A program made the translations under genes and the position numbers. Below are positions 1 through 62,000 of a DNA stretch of 62,000 nt, in pieces (positions within the stretch are counted from its first letter, which is position 1; every line of letters begins with the position of its first letter). The stretch is from Apostichopus japonicus (Eukaryota > Echinodermata > Holothuroidea > Aspidochirotida > Stichopodidae), in contig NC_092564.1 in NCBI RefSeq assembly GCF_037975245.1, positions 9,958,484-10,020,483 of the forward strand. The letters run 5' to 3'. The notes under the pieces are model-generated. The model worked only from the letters and a program-made list of their open reading frames with translations, searched no databases and was not told the DNA's origin.

Positions 1-320
1 TAACTTTAGGTCAGTTCATCATATGCAATACAAAGTTCATGCGAACATAGATATTTATATAGTCTCACATGACATGTTTGGAATGCATAATATTTTAGTC
101 AATGATAACTCGCGAACACGATTCTGATGGCTCCCGTTGATATATATATATACTTCATATTCTACTATATACCTTCTCAATCAATAATTCACCTATAGCA
201 TATACAATGTCTAATATTATTAATAAAATGTAATTTGATTACATTGTTTGTTAGCTGCAAACGCAGCTTAATATGGTGCACTCAGCTTGCAACCTACTCT
301 ATGAATATTCATATTTACAG
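1..320. other. Intron (3' part), no other feature
   Basis: AT-rich DNA with a short (TA) run near 140-150. It ends in a plausible acceptor (atttacag) before the first exon seen. The exon encoding the first half of the leading Calx-beta unit must lie upstream of the window. Confidence 0.5.
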
Positions 321-61697
<61,377 letters not shown>

Positions 61698-62000
61698 GTA
61701 ATTGGCCGATTATTACCTATTTTGCCTTTAGACGTGAAGGCCGATAGTTACCTAACTCTCCTTACGATGGTAGTAGATGCCTAATAATGTCCTTCCTTTT
61801 CTCCTGACAGCTAATTAGTACTTCCCAATGATGTCGGTTGTCTCCTTGTGAAGTAAAATATGCCAATTTATAAACTAGTTTGCCAAACAAGTAGCCAGTG
61901 ATTACCTCTTATTACCTCATCTGGTGATGGTAAATCCATAATAACTTCCTACCTCTTTCCTGTAAAAGATAAAGTGTCCTTACTCATCATGCTCCAGCTC
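61698..62000. other. Intron (5' part), no other feature
   Basis: Contains attacct-type words repeated (gattattacctattttg, gatagttacctaac, gtgattacctcttattacctc) and gatggtagta/gatggtaaat, suggesting a weak tandem structure of about 70-90 bp. No exon. Confidence 0.4.

Overview
The window is eukaryotic, intron-rich animal DNA, AT-rich and crowded with (TA)n arrays, minisatellites and small inverted-repeat transposons. Module types, phase-1 introns and repeat styles suggest a marine deuterostome invertebrate. An echinoderm is my best guess, but that is inference and no species can be named from the sequence alone.

One large plus-strand host gene spans the whole window and runs off both ends. 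I can place 37 internal coding exons (321 to 61697; 6642 bp, 2214 codons) whose splice phases agree throughout. In order they encode: the second half of one Calx-beta-like module and four more complete Calx-beta modules, each split over two exons (321-19122); a Ser/Thr-rich mucin exon (19831-20478); an EGF module; an LDL-receptor class A module; two sushi modules; another EGF module; a linker with a furin-like site; a NIDO domain; an AMOP domain; a VWD domain; an Ig/cadherin-like region; and nine or more mostly calcium-binding EGF modules. The NIDO-AMOP-VWD-EGF core is that of MUC4/SUSD2-type membrane mucins. Attaching Calx-beta arrays, LDLa and sushi modules to it is unusual. The product should be a large secreted or membrane-anchored adhesive or mucin-like protein; start codon, signal peptide, any TM segment and stop lie outside the window.

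The intron between the two sushi exons (26257-39636) carries a nested pair of retrotransposons. A Penelope-like element (PLE, 27323 to about 39150, plus strand) encodes reverse transcriptase and a GIY-YIG endonuclease and ends in a hammerhead-ribozyme-like motif. It is interrupted just after RT motif C by a 9240-bp Ty3/gypsy-type LTR element (28559-37798, minus strand) with identical-looking 733-bp LTRs, GTAA target duplications, a gag ORF and a 1624-aa pol ORF.

Other introns hold at least four short non-autonomous elements with exact 8-bp target duplications (hAT type) plus one hAT-like copy with a near-match duplication, a composite hAT element, several other TIR elements (one a 67-nt hairpin inside TA repeats), a tRNA-derived SINE, degenerate hammerhead-like fragments, and large arrays of 19-, 22- and 85-bp units and of ATC. 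I saw no rRNA gene, functional tRNA gene or CRISPR array.
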